Below are positions 8,015-17,766 of a DNA stretch of 35,471 nt, piece after piece; positions within the stretch are counted from its first letter, which is position 1; every line of letters begins with the position of its first letter. Location of the stretch: NCBI GenBank assembly GCA_903915075.1, contig CAIWRM010000082.1, forward strand, positions 1 to 35,471. The letters run 5' to 3'. Source of the stretch: an uncultured Microbacteriaceae bacterium. Its GTDB lineage: Bacteria > Actinomycetota > Actinomycetes > Actinomycetales > Microbacteriaceae. A model generated the notes under the pieces. It was not told where the DNA came from and searched no databases. It worked only from the letters and a program-made list of their open reading frames with translations. The position numbers were made by a program, and so were the translations under genes.

Positions 8015-8672
8015 ATCGTGGGTCGTCATTCCTCTCTATAACGAGGGCCAGGTTATTGCGGATGTTGTCGCCCATGTGAAGTCGGTCTTTCCGCACGTTG
8101 TCTGTATCGATGACGGAAGCACTGACAACTCTGCGGACATGGCACGCGCCGCTGGAGCCGTTGTCATTCAACATCCCATCAACCTTGGGCAGGGTGCCGC
8201 CTTACAAACGGGCTTCGACTTCGCCCTGACTGATCCTGCAATGAGCGACGTGGTTACCTTCGATGCAGACGGCCAGCACAGTCTCGAAGACGCCGCGGGG
8301 ATGGTGGAGTTGCTTCGTTCCCAAAAAATCGATGTAGTCATTGGTTCACGATTTCTTGATTCACGGACGCAACTTGGCCGGGCTAAGCGCGCCGTACTGA
8401 AAGTGGCTGCTTTGTATACGCGGTTTTCCACGGGGATGGCGCTGACCGATGCGCACAATGGTTTGCGTGTGATCAATCGGAAGACGTTAGAGCGATTTCG
8501 ATTGAAACAAAATCGAATGGCTCACGCATCGGAAATCGTGGACATCTTCAGTGAGTTGAAAGTCACGTGGGCGGAGTATCCCACGCATATTGTCTATTCC
8601 GCCTACTCTAAAGCGAAGGGCCAGTCCCTGCTGAACTCCGTCAATATTCTCGTCGAGTTACTTTTTAAGTGA
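8007..8672 (+). CDS. Glycosyltransferase family 2 (polyprenyl-phosphate glycosyltransferase-like)
   Basis: VVIPLYNEGQVIADVV, CIDDGSTDNSADMARAAGAVVIQHPINLGQGAALQTGFDFA, TFDADGQH. Confidence 0.92.
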   Translation: MSKSWVVIPLYNEGQVIADVVAHVKSVFPHVVCIDDGSTDNSADMARAAGAVVIQHPINLGQGAALQTGFDFALTDPAMSDVVTFDADGQHSLEDAAGMVELLRSQKIDVVIGSRFLDSRTQLGRAKRAVLKVAALYTRFSTGMALTDAHNGLRVINRKTLERFRLKQNRMAHASEIVDIFSELKVTWAEYPTHIVYSAYSKAKGQSLLNSVNILVELLFK

Positions 8673-8679
8673 GGCGCCA

Positions 8680-9036
8680 GTGACCATCGTTTTTCAAATC
8701 TGTGCAGTCGTTGTGATTGCCGTAGCCAGCGTGTTTCTCCTGAGAGGCGGTGGTGCCCGTAACCAGGCTCTCCGCCGTGTTTTGATGCTCCTGTTTGTGC
8801 TCGCCGCTGCCTCTTCGGTCTTTTTTCCTCAAGCGTGGACCTGGGTCGCGAATTTACTGGGTATCGGCCGAGGCGCCGACCTGCTCTTGTATCTCCTCGT
8901 CCTCATCTTCATCGGCTTCGTTGCCAGCACGTACCGTCGGTTTCGTCAGCTCGAAACGTCACTCACAACAGTTGCTCGTGAACTGGCTCTCGTGAAAGCA
9001 CAAATCGCGAAGGATGAGTCCACGGGTAACTCATGA
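8680..9036 (+). CDS. DUF2304-type small membrane protein
   Basis: 118 aa, two or three TM segments followed by a helical tail (TYRRFRQLETSLTTVARELAL), directly downstream of GT2. Confidence 0.75.
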   Translation: MTIVFQICAVVVIAVASVFLLRGGGARNQALRRVLMLLFVLAAASSVFFPQAWTWVANLLGIGRGADLLLYLLVLIFIGFVASTYRRFRQLETSLTTVARELALVKAQIAKDESTGNS

Positions 9037-10838
9037 AACTCATTCTTCGCACCCTCAGGGATCTGCTTCCACTTCTGCCGGCAGGAGCGCGGAGATTCTT
9101 TTTTCTGTATATCGGTGCGACGAGTTTCATCACGCTCCTTGATGTTGCGGCCATGGCTCTCCTCGCCGTTCTGATTGCGCCTATTGTGAACGCGACGCCC
9201 ATTGATATGCCCATCCTGGGAAAAATCAGCCTCTCTGTCGCACCGATGCTGGTGCTCATTGCCTGTGGTCTCATCATCCTCAAGAGCGCGCTCTCCGTTT
9301 TCCTCCAGTGGATTGCAACCAGACGATTTGCGAGATACGAACTTGAGATCGGTGAGCGCATGTTCACCAGCTACGTCCACTCGTCGTGGGAAGAGCGATC
9401 CAAACGCACCGTTGCAGAAATCACGCGTATTGCCGATGCGGGTATTGCCAACACCGTCATGGGTTTTCTGCTTCCCCTAGCGAAGGTTCCCAGTCTCTTT
9501 CTTACCTTTGGCCTCATCTTTCTCGTGCTCGTCGTGGCCGATCCCGTCACGGCACTGGTGGCACTCGCCTACCTCGCCTTGGTTGCTTTCCTCGTCAACA
9601 AGGTTGTGACCAAACGTGCACTGGTGGCTGGTCAGGTCAATTTGGATTACAGCTATCGGGTCGCGATTCTGATGACCGAGATGGTGGATGCCCTCAAGGA
9701 GCTCAGTCTGCGCGGCAAACTCGGGCAAGTTGCTCAGGTTGTCACGCGTAATCGAAAAGTTTCTGTTCGAGCTCGGGCAAACATTTCATTCCTGGGCATC
9801 ATCCCGCTTTACGCGTTTGAAGCAGCCCTTGTCGGCGGCTTTATTCTTGTCGGCGTTGGGGGCTTCATTACCGGTGGTGCAAGTGGCGCTCTCGCCTCCG
9901 TCGCATTATTCGCCGCCACGGGATTCAGGCTCATCCCCGCCATCAACGGTCTCCAAACCAGTATCGTCCAGGGCAATGCGAGTAGTCCTGCCGCTCGCGA
10001 TGTCATTGATGACCTCAACCGTCTCAGCTCAACTGAACAGGACGACTTTCAGCGCAAAGATTCAGGGGTGCTTCCCGAAAGTCCAGAAAGCATCACTCTT
10101 CGGAACGTGTCATTTAGCTATCACTCGTCAACCGAGCAAGTTCTCCGCGGTCTGGATCTAAAAATTCCTTTGGGCAGTTCACTCGGCATCGTTGGTCCTT
10201 CTGGTGCCGGTAAATCGACTCTGATTGATTTGCTCCTCGGCCTCAGCGTGCCGACAGGAGGATCAATCGACATCGATGGGGTTGCCCTCAATGACGTCAT
10301 TCATTCGTGGCGAGATCGCGTGGGTTATGTGCCCCAGCGCGTCGCACTCTTTGACGGCAGTATTGCCCAGAACGTCGCCCTCACCTGGGATGACGATTTC
10401 GACCGAGACAGAGTCACTGAAGCACTGGAGCGAGCTCAACTGGGAGCACTCGTCAATTCACGAGACGGCGGAATCGACGCAAAGATTGGTGAACGTGGCT
10501 TCTCCCTTTCTGGCGGACAACAGCAGCGGCTCGGCATTGCTCGAGCACTGTATTCCGAGCCCCTCGTTCTCGTCTTGGACGAAGCAACGAGTTCGTTGGA
10601 CACCAAAACCGAAGACGATGTGACGCAAGCGATTCGTTCTCTGCGGGGCGAGGTCACCATCATTTCGGTAGCCCATCGACTTTCAACCATCAAGGACTAC
10701 GACCAAGTCTGTTACCTCCAGGAGGGAAACATCCTCGGTAAGGGGACGTTTGCCGACTTGGCGCGCCAGATCCCTCAATTCGGCGAACAGGTCGCGCTGG
10801 CAGGGCTCACTGAGACGCTTCGACTCCACGAGGACTAA
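9033..10838 (+). CDS. ABC transporter ATP-binding/permease (PglK-like lipid-linked oligosaccharide flippase)
   Basis: Fused TMD-NBD; Walker A GPSGAGKSTL, signature LSGGQQQRLGIARAL, Walker B LVLDEATSSLD, H-loop SVAHRLSTI. Confidence 0.9.
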   Translation: MKLILRTLRDLLPLLPAGARRFFFLYIGATSFITLLDVAAMALLAVLIAPIVNATPIDMPILGKISLSVAPMLVLIACGLIILKSALSVFLQWIATRRFARYELEIGERMFTSYVHSSWEERSKRTVAEITRIADAGIANTVMGFLLPLAKVPSLFLTFGLIFLVLVVADPVTALVALAYLALVAFLVNKVVTKRALVAGQVNLDYSYRVAILMTEMVDALKELSLRGKLGQVAQVVTRNRKVSVRARANISFLGIIPLYAFEAALVGGFILVGVGGFITGGASGALASVALFAATGFRLIPAINGLQTSIVQGNASSPAARDVIDDLNRLSSTEQDDFQRKDSGVLPESPESITLRNVSFSYHSSTEQVLRGLDLKIPLGSSLGIVGPSGAGKSTLIDLLLGLSVPTGGSIDIDGVALNDVIHSWRDRVGYVPQRVALFDGSIAQNVALTWDDDFDRDRVTEALERAQLGALVNSRDGGIDAKIGERGFSLSGGQQQRLGIARALYSEPLVLVLDEATSSLDTKTEDDVTQAIRSLRGEVTIISVAHRLSTIKDYDQVCYLQEGNILGKGTFADLARQIPQFGEQVALAGLTETLRLHED

Positions 10839-10839
10839 T

Positions 10840-12090
10840 GTGTCCCACGGTCGGTTAGATAGATTTCTTGCAGCCAGGAACGCTTGGCCGCGCTGGATCA
10901 ATAGTTGCATTGACTCGGTAGCAGACCGTCCCATGAGTCTGCTCGGCAGAATTGCTGCACTGCGGTACCGGCCACGCGGTCCCGTCCCCCCGGTTTCCCA
11001 CGTGCCACAATCAACAGTTACCGTCGCGATTGGACCGGTAAATTACTCCAATCAAGGAACGCTGTGGGCACAGGCGCTTGGCGAGAATTTTCCTCAGGTG
11101 TCAACGTCAACATTTGCCGTTGAGGTGCCGGGAGGATTCAATTTTCCCTCCGACCTCATTGTTCCCGTCGATTTCTATCAGAAGTCTCGAAAGTGGCAGG
11201 AGGCGCAAGCTACGTCGGTGAGCTCATTTAGTCATGTACTCGTCGAAGCCGAGGAGCCACTGTTTGGCCGATACATGGGCAGGTCCCCGCAGAAGGAGCG
11301 GACCTTCCTGCAAACTCGCGGAGTAAATGTTGCCTACATGGCTCACGGAACCGACATTCGCATCCCGTCTCTTCATCGGCAGCGGACGGAGTGGTCTCCC
11401 TATGTGGATTCGACACTGTATCTCGGTCGGTTGGAAAAGATAGCGCGAAAGAACCTGGACTTCCTTACCTCAATCGAGAATGAGGTATTTGTTTCAACCC
11501 CTGATTTGTTGCTCGATCTTCCCAGCGCGACATGGTGTCCCGTTGTCGTAGACATCGACACGTGGGCGTTGAGCGAGCAAGCTCCGAGAAGACGCAAGCC
11601 GCTTCGGGTCGTTCACGCCCCCAGCGTTCAAACGATGAAGGGAACACAGCTCATCGAGCCCGTGTTAAGAGACTTGGAAGCTGCGGGCATCATCGAATAT
11701 CGACCCCTCCAGGGCATCCCCTCACAACTCATGCCGAAAGAGATTGCGTGGGCCGATGTTGTCTTGGATCAGTTTAGGCTCGGCTCTTATGGCGTTGCCG
11801 CGTGTGAAGCGATGGCTGCCGGCAAGACTGTTGTTGGTCACGTCATTCCCGAAGTTCGACACATTGTGCACGAGAATACGGGAATGAGCTTGCCTGTCAT
11901 TGAGGCAACCCCGGACTCTCTTTCGGATGTGCTCACAGAGATGGCGCACAGCGCCCAAAAGCTGTCCTCCCTGCAGGTCACCAGCAGAGAGTTCGTTCAG
12001 CGGGTTCATAGCGGACAGCGGAGTGCTGAAATACTGATGAGCCATTGGGTGGCCAAGGGCGATAAGTCAGACACTGCGAGAGGTGCGTGA
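10840..12090 (+). CDS. GT-B-like glycosyltransferase, paralog 1
   Basis: IGPVNYSNQGTLWAQAL, HGTDIRIPSLHR, FVSTPDLLLDLPSATWCPVVVD, KGTQLIEP, LDQFRLGSYGVAACEAMAAGK. GTG start at 10840 follows the ABC stop (TAATGTG). Confidence 0.85.
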   Translation: MSHGRLDRFLAARNAWPRWINSCIDSVADRPMSLLGRIAALRYRPRGPVPPVSHVPQSTVTVAIGPVNYSNQGTLWAQALGENFPQVSTSTFAVEVPGGFNFPSDLIVPVDFYQKSRKWQEAQATSVSSFSHVLVEAEEPLFGRYMGRSPQKERTFLQTRGVNVAYMAHGTDIRIPSLHRQRTEWSPYVDSTLYLGRLEKIARKNLDFLTSIENEVFVSTPDLLLDLPSATWCPVVVDIDTWALSEQAPRRRKPLRVVHAPSVQTMKGTQLIEPVLRDLEAAGIIEYRPLQGIPSQLMPKEIAWADVVLDQFRLGSYGVAACEAMAAGKTVVGHVIPEVRHIVHENTGMSLPVIEATPDSLSDVLTEMAHSAQKLSSLQVTSREFVQRVHSGQRSAEILMSHWVAKGDKSDTARGA

Positions 12091-13299
12091 ATGAACCCCT
12101 CTCTCGAAAAAGTGTGGAAGCTGCTGCCCAAGTTTCTCCAAGATGTCATCGCAACCACGGTAGACCGCTTATCAGGTCATCGGATTCCTGGTCCAGCAAC
12201 CGCAGACCCGAGTAAACCCATTCGTCTTTTCATTTCACCGGCAAATTATGCCGGCCAAGGCTTTCGATGGGCGAGGGCAGTTGAAGGTAATCCCTCAGTA
12301 TCTGCTCGGAACCTGGTTTACGCCGAGATTAACCCCTTCGGGTATGACGCAGATTTTGCCGTTCGATGGAGGGCGGCGACTCATTCAAGAAAGTGGCAAA
12401 GAAATCAACTCGAGGCGCTGACGACCGAATTCACACACGTGCTGATTGAGGCAGAATTTCCCCCACTGGGGGGCATGTTTCACGAGAACGTGAGTGCTCA
12501 GGTTTCCGTCCTGCGCGACCGCGGGGTGTCTGTGGCCATGGTCTGTCACGGTTCGGACATCCGTTTACCCAGTCGTCATCGTGAACGAGAGTCGTGGTCT
12601 CCCTTCGTGAATGATGACTGGGTCACTGTTGAGAAGCTCGAGAAAGCCACAGTGAGAAATCGGGAACTTCTTGATGAGATTGGTGCGCCAACTTTTGTCT
12701 CCACCCCGGGATTATTGCTCGATGTCCCGTACGCGCACTTTCTCCCTGTAGTGATCGACCCCGTCCCATGGAAGACGGGAAGCAAACCACTTCGGCGCAA
12801 ACGCTTGAAAGTCGTGCACATTCCCTCAAACCCCCTAGTCAAAGGGACCGCAGAGATACTCGAGCCGTTGAGAGCGCTTAACGACGAGGGCCTCATTGAG
12901 TACGAGCAGGTCACGGGAGTTACCCACGATCAGATGCCGGCGATTTATGGAGACTGTGACATAGTTCTCGACCAGTTTCGGCTGGGGGATTACGGGGTAG
13001 GTGCCTGCGAAGCAATGGCTTCAGGCCGCCTTGTTATTTCGCACGTCAGTGAGCAGGCGAGAGATCACATTGCTTCCGCCACCGGATTGTCGTTGCCCAT
13101 TGTCGAGGCAAACATTGACAACATCGGTTCTGTGATTCGAGATGTCATCAACCGCCCTGAGTTCTACTCAACGATTGCCTCCCGTGGCCCCAGCTTTGTC
13201 AGACGTGTCCACGACGGGAGTTTTTCGAGAGCAGTGCTTGAGCAACATTTTCTCTTCCCCGGGAAACCACAAGGCATCGGACGTGGGGAAGCTGCGTGA
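12091..13299 (+). CDS. GT-B-like glycosyltransferase, paralog 2
   Basis: ISPANYAGQGFRWARAV, HGSDIRLPSRHR, FVSTPGLLLDVPYAHFLPVVID, LDQFRLGDYGVGACEAMASGR. Confidence 0.85.
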   Translation: MNPSLEKVWKLLPKFLQDVIATTVDRLSGHRIPGPATADPSKPIRLFISPANYAGQGFRWARAVEGNPSVSARNLVYAEINPFGYDADFAVRWRAATHSRKWQRNQLEALTTEFTHVLIEAEFPPLGGMFHENVSAQVSVLRDRGVSVAMVCHGSDIRLPSRHRERESWSPFVNDDWVTVEKLEKATVRNRELLDEIGAPTFVSTPGLLLDVPYAHFLPVVIDPVPWKTGSKPLRRKRLKVVHIPSNPLVKGTAEILEPLRALNDEGLIEYEQVTGVTHDQMPAIYGDCDIVLDQFRLGDYGVGACEAMASGRLVISHVSEQARDHIASATGLSLPIVEANIDNIGSVIRDVINRPEFYSTIASRGPSFVRRVHDGSFSRAVLEQHFLFPGKPQGIGRGEAA

Positions 13300-14453
13300 A
13301 GGTCATCATCGCAACTCGGATTTATTCGCCGGAACCAGCAGCTGCCTCATTCATGCTGGAAGCAATAGCGCGGGCTTTTGTGGCCCACGGTGACGACGTA
13401 GAGATCGTGACGTCGTCTCTTCCTCGTGGATTCTCTGAGATTCGTGCTCCTGGGTATCGGATCTCTCGAGCGGCAGTTCGCCGGGATTCACGTGGATATC
13501 TTCGTGGCTATTTCCCCTATCTGTCCTTCGATATCCCCTTGTTCTTTCGATTGCTTTTTCGCGGTCGTCCAGACGTCTACCTCATTGAGCCCCCTCCCAC
13601 TTCGGGTGCGGTGATGCGCTGTATCTCGCGGATAAAGCGCAGACCCTATTACTACGACGCGGCCGATATCTGGTCGGATGCGGCAATTCTGGCCACAAGC
13701 AACAGGCTCGTGCTGTCGTTGCTGCGCACAGTTGAACTGTTCGCGCTGAAGGGGGCCGCCAAGATCTTCACAATTTCACCCGGGGTTTCTGACCGACTCC
13801 GTCAACTGGGTGTCACCAGAGACATCGAGGTTTCCGGCTTTGGTGTTGATACGACAGTCTTTGCCTGTGATGAGACCTACAGCCACGAGCGTGACTACTT
13901 TGTCTATGCCGGCACCTTCTCGGAACCCCATGGAGCATCCATTTTTATTGATGCTTTCGCTGAGTTTTCTCGAACCCATCCCACCTACACGTTGAAATTC
14001 GTCGGCAATGGAACGGATCGTGACGCTCTTGAAAGCAGAGCACGGGAACTCGGAGTCACGAACATTGAATTCATGAATCCGGTGCCTCCCGAAGAGCTGA
14101 ATGTTCTGCTCAACGGCGCAGTTGCCTCTCTGGCAAGCCTCAAACCGGGAACCGGTTATGAGTATGCGTTCACGACAAAAATCTATGCGTCGTTAGCCTC
14201 CGGTTGCCCGGTAATCTTTGCTGGCCCCGGTCCCACATTCGCCTTTATCTCAGGTCTCGCAGACACCGTCCCCGCGGGCTGTGCAGCTGAGTACAGCGTC
14301 CCCCTGGTCGTCGAGATGATGAATCACACGGCGGCCAACAGATTGTCACACGCCGGCAGAAAACAGCTCAGTGAGTGGTCACGCGCTCGGTTCTCGATTG
14401 ACACAATTGCGCAGGGAATTGTGGCCTCAATCCGAAGGGACAGGGCTTCGTGA
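13296..14453 (+). CDS. Glycosyltransferase family 4
   Basis: ATRIYSPEPAAASFMLEAIARAFVAHGDDVEIVTSS; FVYAGTFSEPHGASIFIDAFAEF; KFVGNGTDRDALESRARELGVTNIEFMNPVPPEEL. Confidence 0.9.
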   Translation: MKVIIATRIYSPEPAAASFMLEAIARAFVAHGDDVEIVTSSLPRGFSEIRAPGYRISRAAVRRDSRGYLRGYFPYLSFDIPLFFRLLFRGRPDVYLIEPPPTSGAVMRCISRIKRRPYYYDAADIWSDAAILATSNRLVLSLLRTVELFALKGAAKIFTISPGVSDRLRQLGVTRDIEVSGFGVDTTVFACDETYSHERDYFVYAGTFSEPHGASIFIDAFAEFSRTHPTYTLKFVGNGTDRDALESRARELGVTNIEFMNPVPPEELNVLLNGAVASLASLKPGTGYEYAFTTKIYASLASGCPVIFAGPGPTFAFISGLADTVPAGCAAEYSVPLVVEMMNHTAANRLSHAGRKQLSEWSRARFSIDTIAQGIVASIRRDRAS

Positions 14454-15721
14454 CCTCGTTATCCCAGCGGTTTTCTGCGCTTATCGCACGAATGGTCACG
14501 GATCGTTCGAAGCTTCCCACGTTTGTTGATCGACTCATTACTGATGTTGCCAAACGACCCGATGGCCTGCCCGCGCGACTCGTTGATTCTCTCCTCAACC
14601 TGAGCAGCGAACCGGCAGCACCCACCTCAGTACCTTCTTCTCGTCTGCGGGTTTTTATCGGACCCACCAATTACTCGGGTCAAGGTTTTGCTTGGTCACG
14701 CGCTTTGGAGAAGTCATCAGCTGACCTTCAGGCACGAAATCTTGAGGTTGAACTACCCGGGGGGTTCACGTTTCCTGCGGACTCAAAGGTTTCTGTCTCT
14801 CACTACAACCGCTCGCGAAACTGGCAACAGGGCGAATTCACCGCTGTTTCTCAATTCACGCACGTTCTGTACGAAGCCGAACGACCGATCTTCGGCAGCA
14901 TGTTCTCGCGGGACATTCGTCGTGAAATTCACGCCTTGCAACAGGCGAATGTTTCTGTCGCTCTGATGTGCCATGGCACAGACGTTCGATCTCCGCGAAG
15001 GCACCGCGACCTCACCAAGTGGTCGCCGTACTGTGATGAGGGCGAACTTTCTCGTCAACATCAAAAAGAAGTTGATGTAAATCTCTCCCTCATCGCCACA
15101 CTCGCTCTTCCTACCTTTGTCTCCACACCGGATTTGTTGGTTGATGTTCCTGACGCCCACTGGTGCCCTGTCGTTGTTGACGGTTCTGTCTGGAGAACTT
15201 CGACCATTCCATTGAAGAGAAAGAAACCGGTTGTTGTTCACGTGCCCAGCATGGGCGTGATCAAGGGAACCCATTTGATTGAAGAAACGTTGAACAATCT
15301 GGACGATGAAGGGCTCATCGATTACAGACCATTTCGTGGTGTCGCTGCATCTGACATGCCGGGCCTGATTTCACAAGCGGATGTCTTGCTCGACCAATTT
15401 CGGATCGGGTCTTATGGAGTCGCCGCAGTCGAGGCCATGTTTGCTGGCCGCGTCGTCGTGGGGCACGTCGTCGACAAGGTTCGGAAAATCATCCTCGAAA
15501 AGACAGGTTCAGACGTCCCGATTGTGGAAGCGACGCCAGAAACACTGGAGGTCGTCATGAGAGAAATCTGCACGAATTCTCGCCACTTTCAGAAAGTTGC
15601 TCGTGCTGGCTTAGCTTTCGCGCAAGCTTTTCACGACGGACGATACAGTTCCTCAGTGCTTGCGAAGTACTGGATTCAGAGTGACCACGAAGCAGAGACA
15701 CCAGAACGGAAGCAACCATAA
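14450..15721 (+). CDS. GT-B-like glycosyltransferase, paralog 3
   Basis: IGPTNYSGQGFAWSRALE, HGTDVRSPRRHR, FVSTPDLLVDVPDAHWCPVVVD, KGTHLIEE, LDQFRIGSYGVAAVEAMFAGR. Confidence 0.85.
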   Translation: MTSLSQRFSALIARMVTDRSKLPTFVDRLITDVAKRPDGLPARLVDSLLNLSSEPAAPTSVPSSRLRVFIGPTNYSGQGFAWSRALEKSSADLQARNLEVELPGGFTFPADSKVSVSHYNRSRNWQQGEFTAVSQFTHVLYEAERPIFGSMFSRDIRREIHALQQANVSVALMCHGTDVRSPRRHRDLTKWSPYCDEGELSRQHQKEVDVNLSLIATLALPTFVSTPDLLVDVPDAHWCPVVVDGSVWRTSTIPLKRKKPVVVHVPSMGVIKGTHLIEETLNNLDDEGLIDYRPFRGVAASDMPGLISQADVLLDQFRIGSYGVAAVEAMFAGRVVVGHVVDKVRKIILEKTGSDVPIVEATPETLEVVMREICTNSRHFQKVARAGLAFAQAFHDGRYSSSVLAKYWIQSDHEAETPERKQP

Positions 15722-16786
15722 ATGACAACCCCTCTCGTTGATGTCGTGATCCCCGTGCACTCGGAAACGCGCCCTATTTCACGAGCCGTTGCGTCAATCC
15801 TGAACCACACCCAGGCTGACGTCAGAGTCAACGTGGTGGCGCACAACATTGAACAAAGCATCATCGCCAAGAACCTCGGCACGTTTCGAAAAGATGCCCG
15901 GGTGCGGCTCCTTCACCTCGTGGATGGCATTCCCAGCCCCGCAGGCCCTATGAACTTCGGCCTAGATCACTGCACAGCAGATTTCGTTTCGGTTATGGGA
16001 AGTGATGACGAATTTGAGCCGGGCGCTATCGACTCGTGGCTCGCAATGCAGCGGCAGGGTGCGGCAGACTTCGTGATCTCCCAGATTCGGAATGCGGGTG
16101 GGGGGCTTGTACCTTCGCCTCCCGCTCGCCCGCGCCGGCGATTCAGACTTGATGCGGTCAAGGATCGCCTCTCCTACCGCAGTGCTCCGCTCGGTTTACT
16201 CTCACGGAAAGAATTTCCGGATCTTCGCTTTGCCGAGAATCTGGCTTCTGGGGAAGATCTTCCTTACGTCACGCAGTTGTGGTTTACGGGCAAGAACATC
16301 GCGTTTGATAGAACGGGGCCGGCATACCTCGTGCACGCGGATGCGGTTGATCGCGTTACCGCTGCACCTCGTCCCATCGTTGAGGATTTTGCCTTCTTCG
16401 ATCTGATTGTTAGCGCAGAGTGGGCCCGCGGCTTTTCGACACGGCAGCGGGTCGCTATCGGAATCAAGATGCTGAGGGGTCATGTTTTTGACGCCATTGT
16501 GAATAGAGCGAAGACGGGAATGTCGGCCTCTGAACGCGACGCTCTGTGGGAAATTGCTACTCGCATCAGTGCGTGGTCCCGAGGTTCGGAGAAATACCTC
16601 TCCGTTCTGGACCGCACAGTCTTCGAGGGAATTCGCGACAACACCGTCACCGTCGAGAGGCTGATGGAGCTCATCTCGAAGCGGTGGAACTATCGCTCTC
16701 TCGACGTCATTGTGACGAGAAATCCATTCCGCATGTTCCACCCTCAGGCCCCACTGCGAACCTACATCGGTGGTTATTTCATCTAA
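15722..16786 (+). CDS. Glycosyltransferase family 2
   Basis: VDVVIPVHSETRPISRAVASILNH; GSDDEFEPGAI. Confidence 0.85.
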   Translation: MTTPLVDVVIPVHSETRPISRAVASILNHTQADVRVNVVAHNIEQSIIAKNLGTFRKDARVRLLHLVDGIPSPAGPMNFGLDHCTADFVSVMGSDDEFEPGAIDSWLAMQRQGAADFVISQIRNAGGGLVPSPPARPRRRFRLDAVKDRLSYRSAPLGLLSRKEFPDLRFAENLASGEDLPYVTQLWFTGKNIAFDRTGPAYLVHADAVDRVTAAPRPIVEDFAFFDLIVSAEWARGFSTRQRVAIGIKMLRGHVFDAIVNRAKTGMSASERDALWEIATRISAWSRGSEKYLSVLDRTVFEGIRDNTVTVERLMELISKRWNYRSLDVIVTRNPFRMFHPQAPLRTYIGGYFI

Positions 16787-17766
16787 CGAAGTTGGCTGTT
16801 GAGGCCGTCTAAGGCCATCTCCTCCGCAATTCGAACGACATCTGTTCCCTCTGTCAGAGTCACAATGCGAGATTGATCGCCGGTGAGAACCGCATCACGG
16901 AATGCTTCGTGTTCGGCTACCAGTGGCTCCTTCTTGTCCAGCGCAAATCGGGTGACATCCCCTTCGGCAACTCCTCGGAAAGCTGCTACCCCGGACCACG
17001 ATTCCCCAAAGGTTCCGTTTTGGTAGTGCGTGAGATCTGCTGTCAACGTATCAATCACCAAGGCACCTTTTTCGCCGGTAATGACCGTTGATCGCTCTTT
17101 GAACGGAGTAAGCCAGTTGACGGTGTGCGACGTGATGGTTCCACCGCTCAGCGTTCCCACGGCAACCAACATGTCCTCGTGATCGCGCCCGCTTTGGTGC
17201 GCTGTTCTGGCATTCACGCTCACAAATTTTTGTTGGCTAACCCAGGCCGTGAGGTCAATGTCATGGGAGGCAAGGTCCTTGATAACTCCCACATCAGCAA
17301 TTCGACCGGGAAACGGGCCCTGTCGGCGAGTGCTGATCTGGTAGATGTCACCGAGCAGACCATCCGCAAGACGAACCCGAGCAGATTGAACCGCAGGGTT
17401 GTAGCGCTCAATGTGGCCTACGCCGCCGATGAGGTTTTTGCGTGCAAAAAGATCACACAGCTGCGTGGCGGCTTCGGTTGTGGACGCAACGGGCTTTTCT
17501 ATGAGGGCGTGAATACCTCTCTCGGCAAGAGCCCTTCCAATGTCGAGGTGGTAAATGGTTGGGGCAGCGACCACGCAGTAGTCAAACCCCAAATCGAGGA
17601 ACTTTTCGAGGTCCGTGAACACGGGTTGACCCTCAACCAGAGGTCCGACCGAATCTGCGGGGTCATACACCCCCAGGAAATCGACGCCCTCGAGATTGTT
17701 GAGGACTCGAGAGTGATGTCTTCCCATAACGCCCAGGCCAAGCACGCCCGCGCGAAGCGTCATCAA
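16783..17766 (-). CDS. Gfo/Idh/MocA family oxidoreductase (WbpB-like)
   Basis: AGVLGLGVMGRHHSRVL Rossmann motif; ALIEKPVA; DLASHDIDLTAWV. Confidence 0.88.
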   Translation of the reverse strand: MMTLRAGVLGLGVMGRHHSRVLNNLEGVDFLGVYDPADSVGPLVEGQPVFTDLEKFLDLGFDYCVVAAPTIYHLDIGRALAERGIHALIEKPVASTTEAATQLCDLFARKNLIGGVGHIERYNPAVQSARVRLADGLLGDIYQISTRRQGPFPGRIADVGVIKDLASHDIDLTAWVSQQKFVSVNARTAHQSGRDHEDMLVAVGTLSGGTITSHTVNWLTPFKERSTVITGEKGALVIDTLTADLTHYQNGTFGESWSGVAAFRGVAEGDVTRFALDKKEPLVAEHEAFRDAVLTGDQSRIVTLTEGTDVVRIAEEMALDGLNSQLR

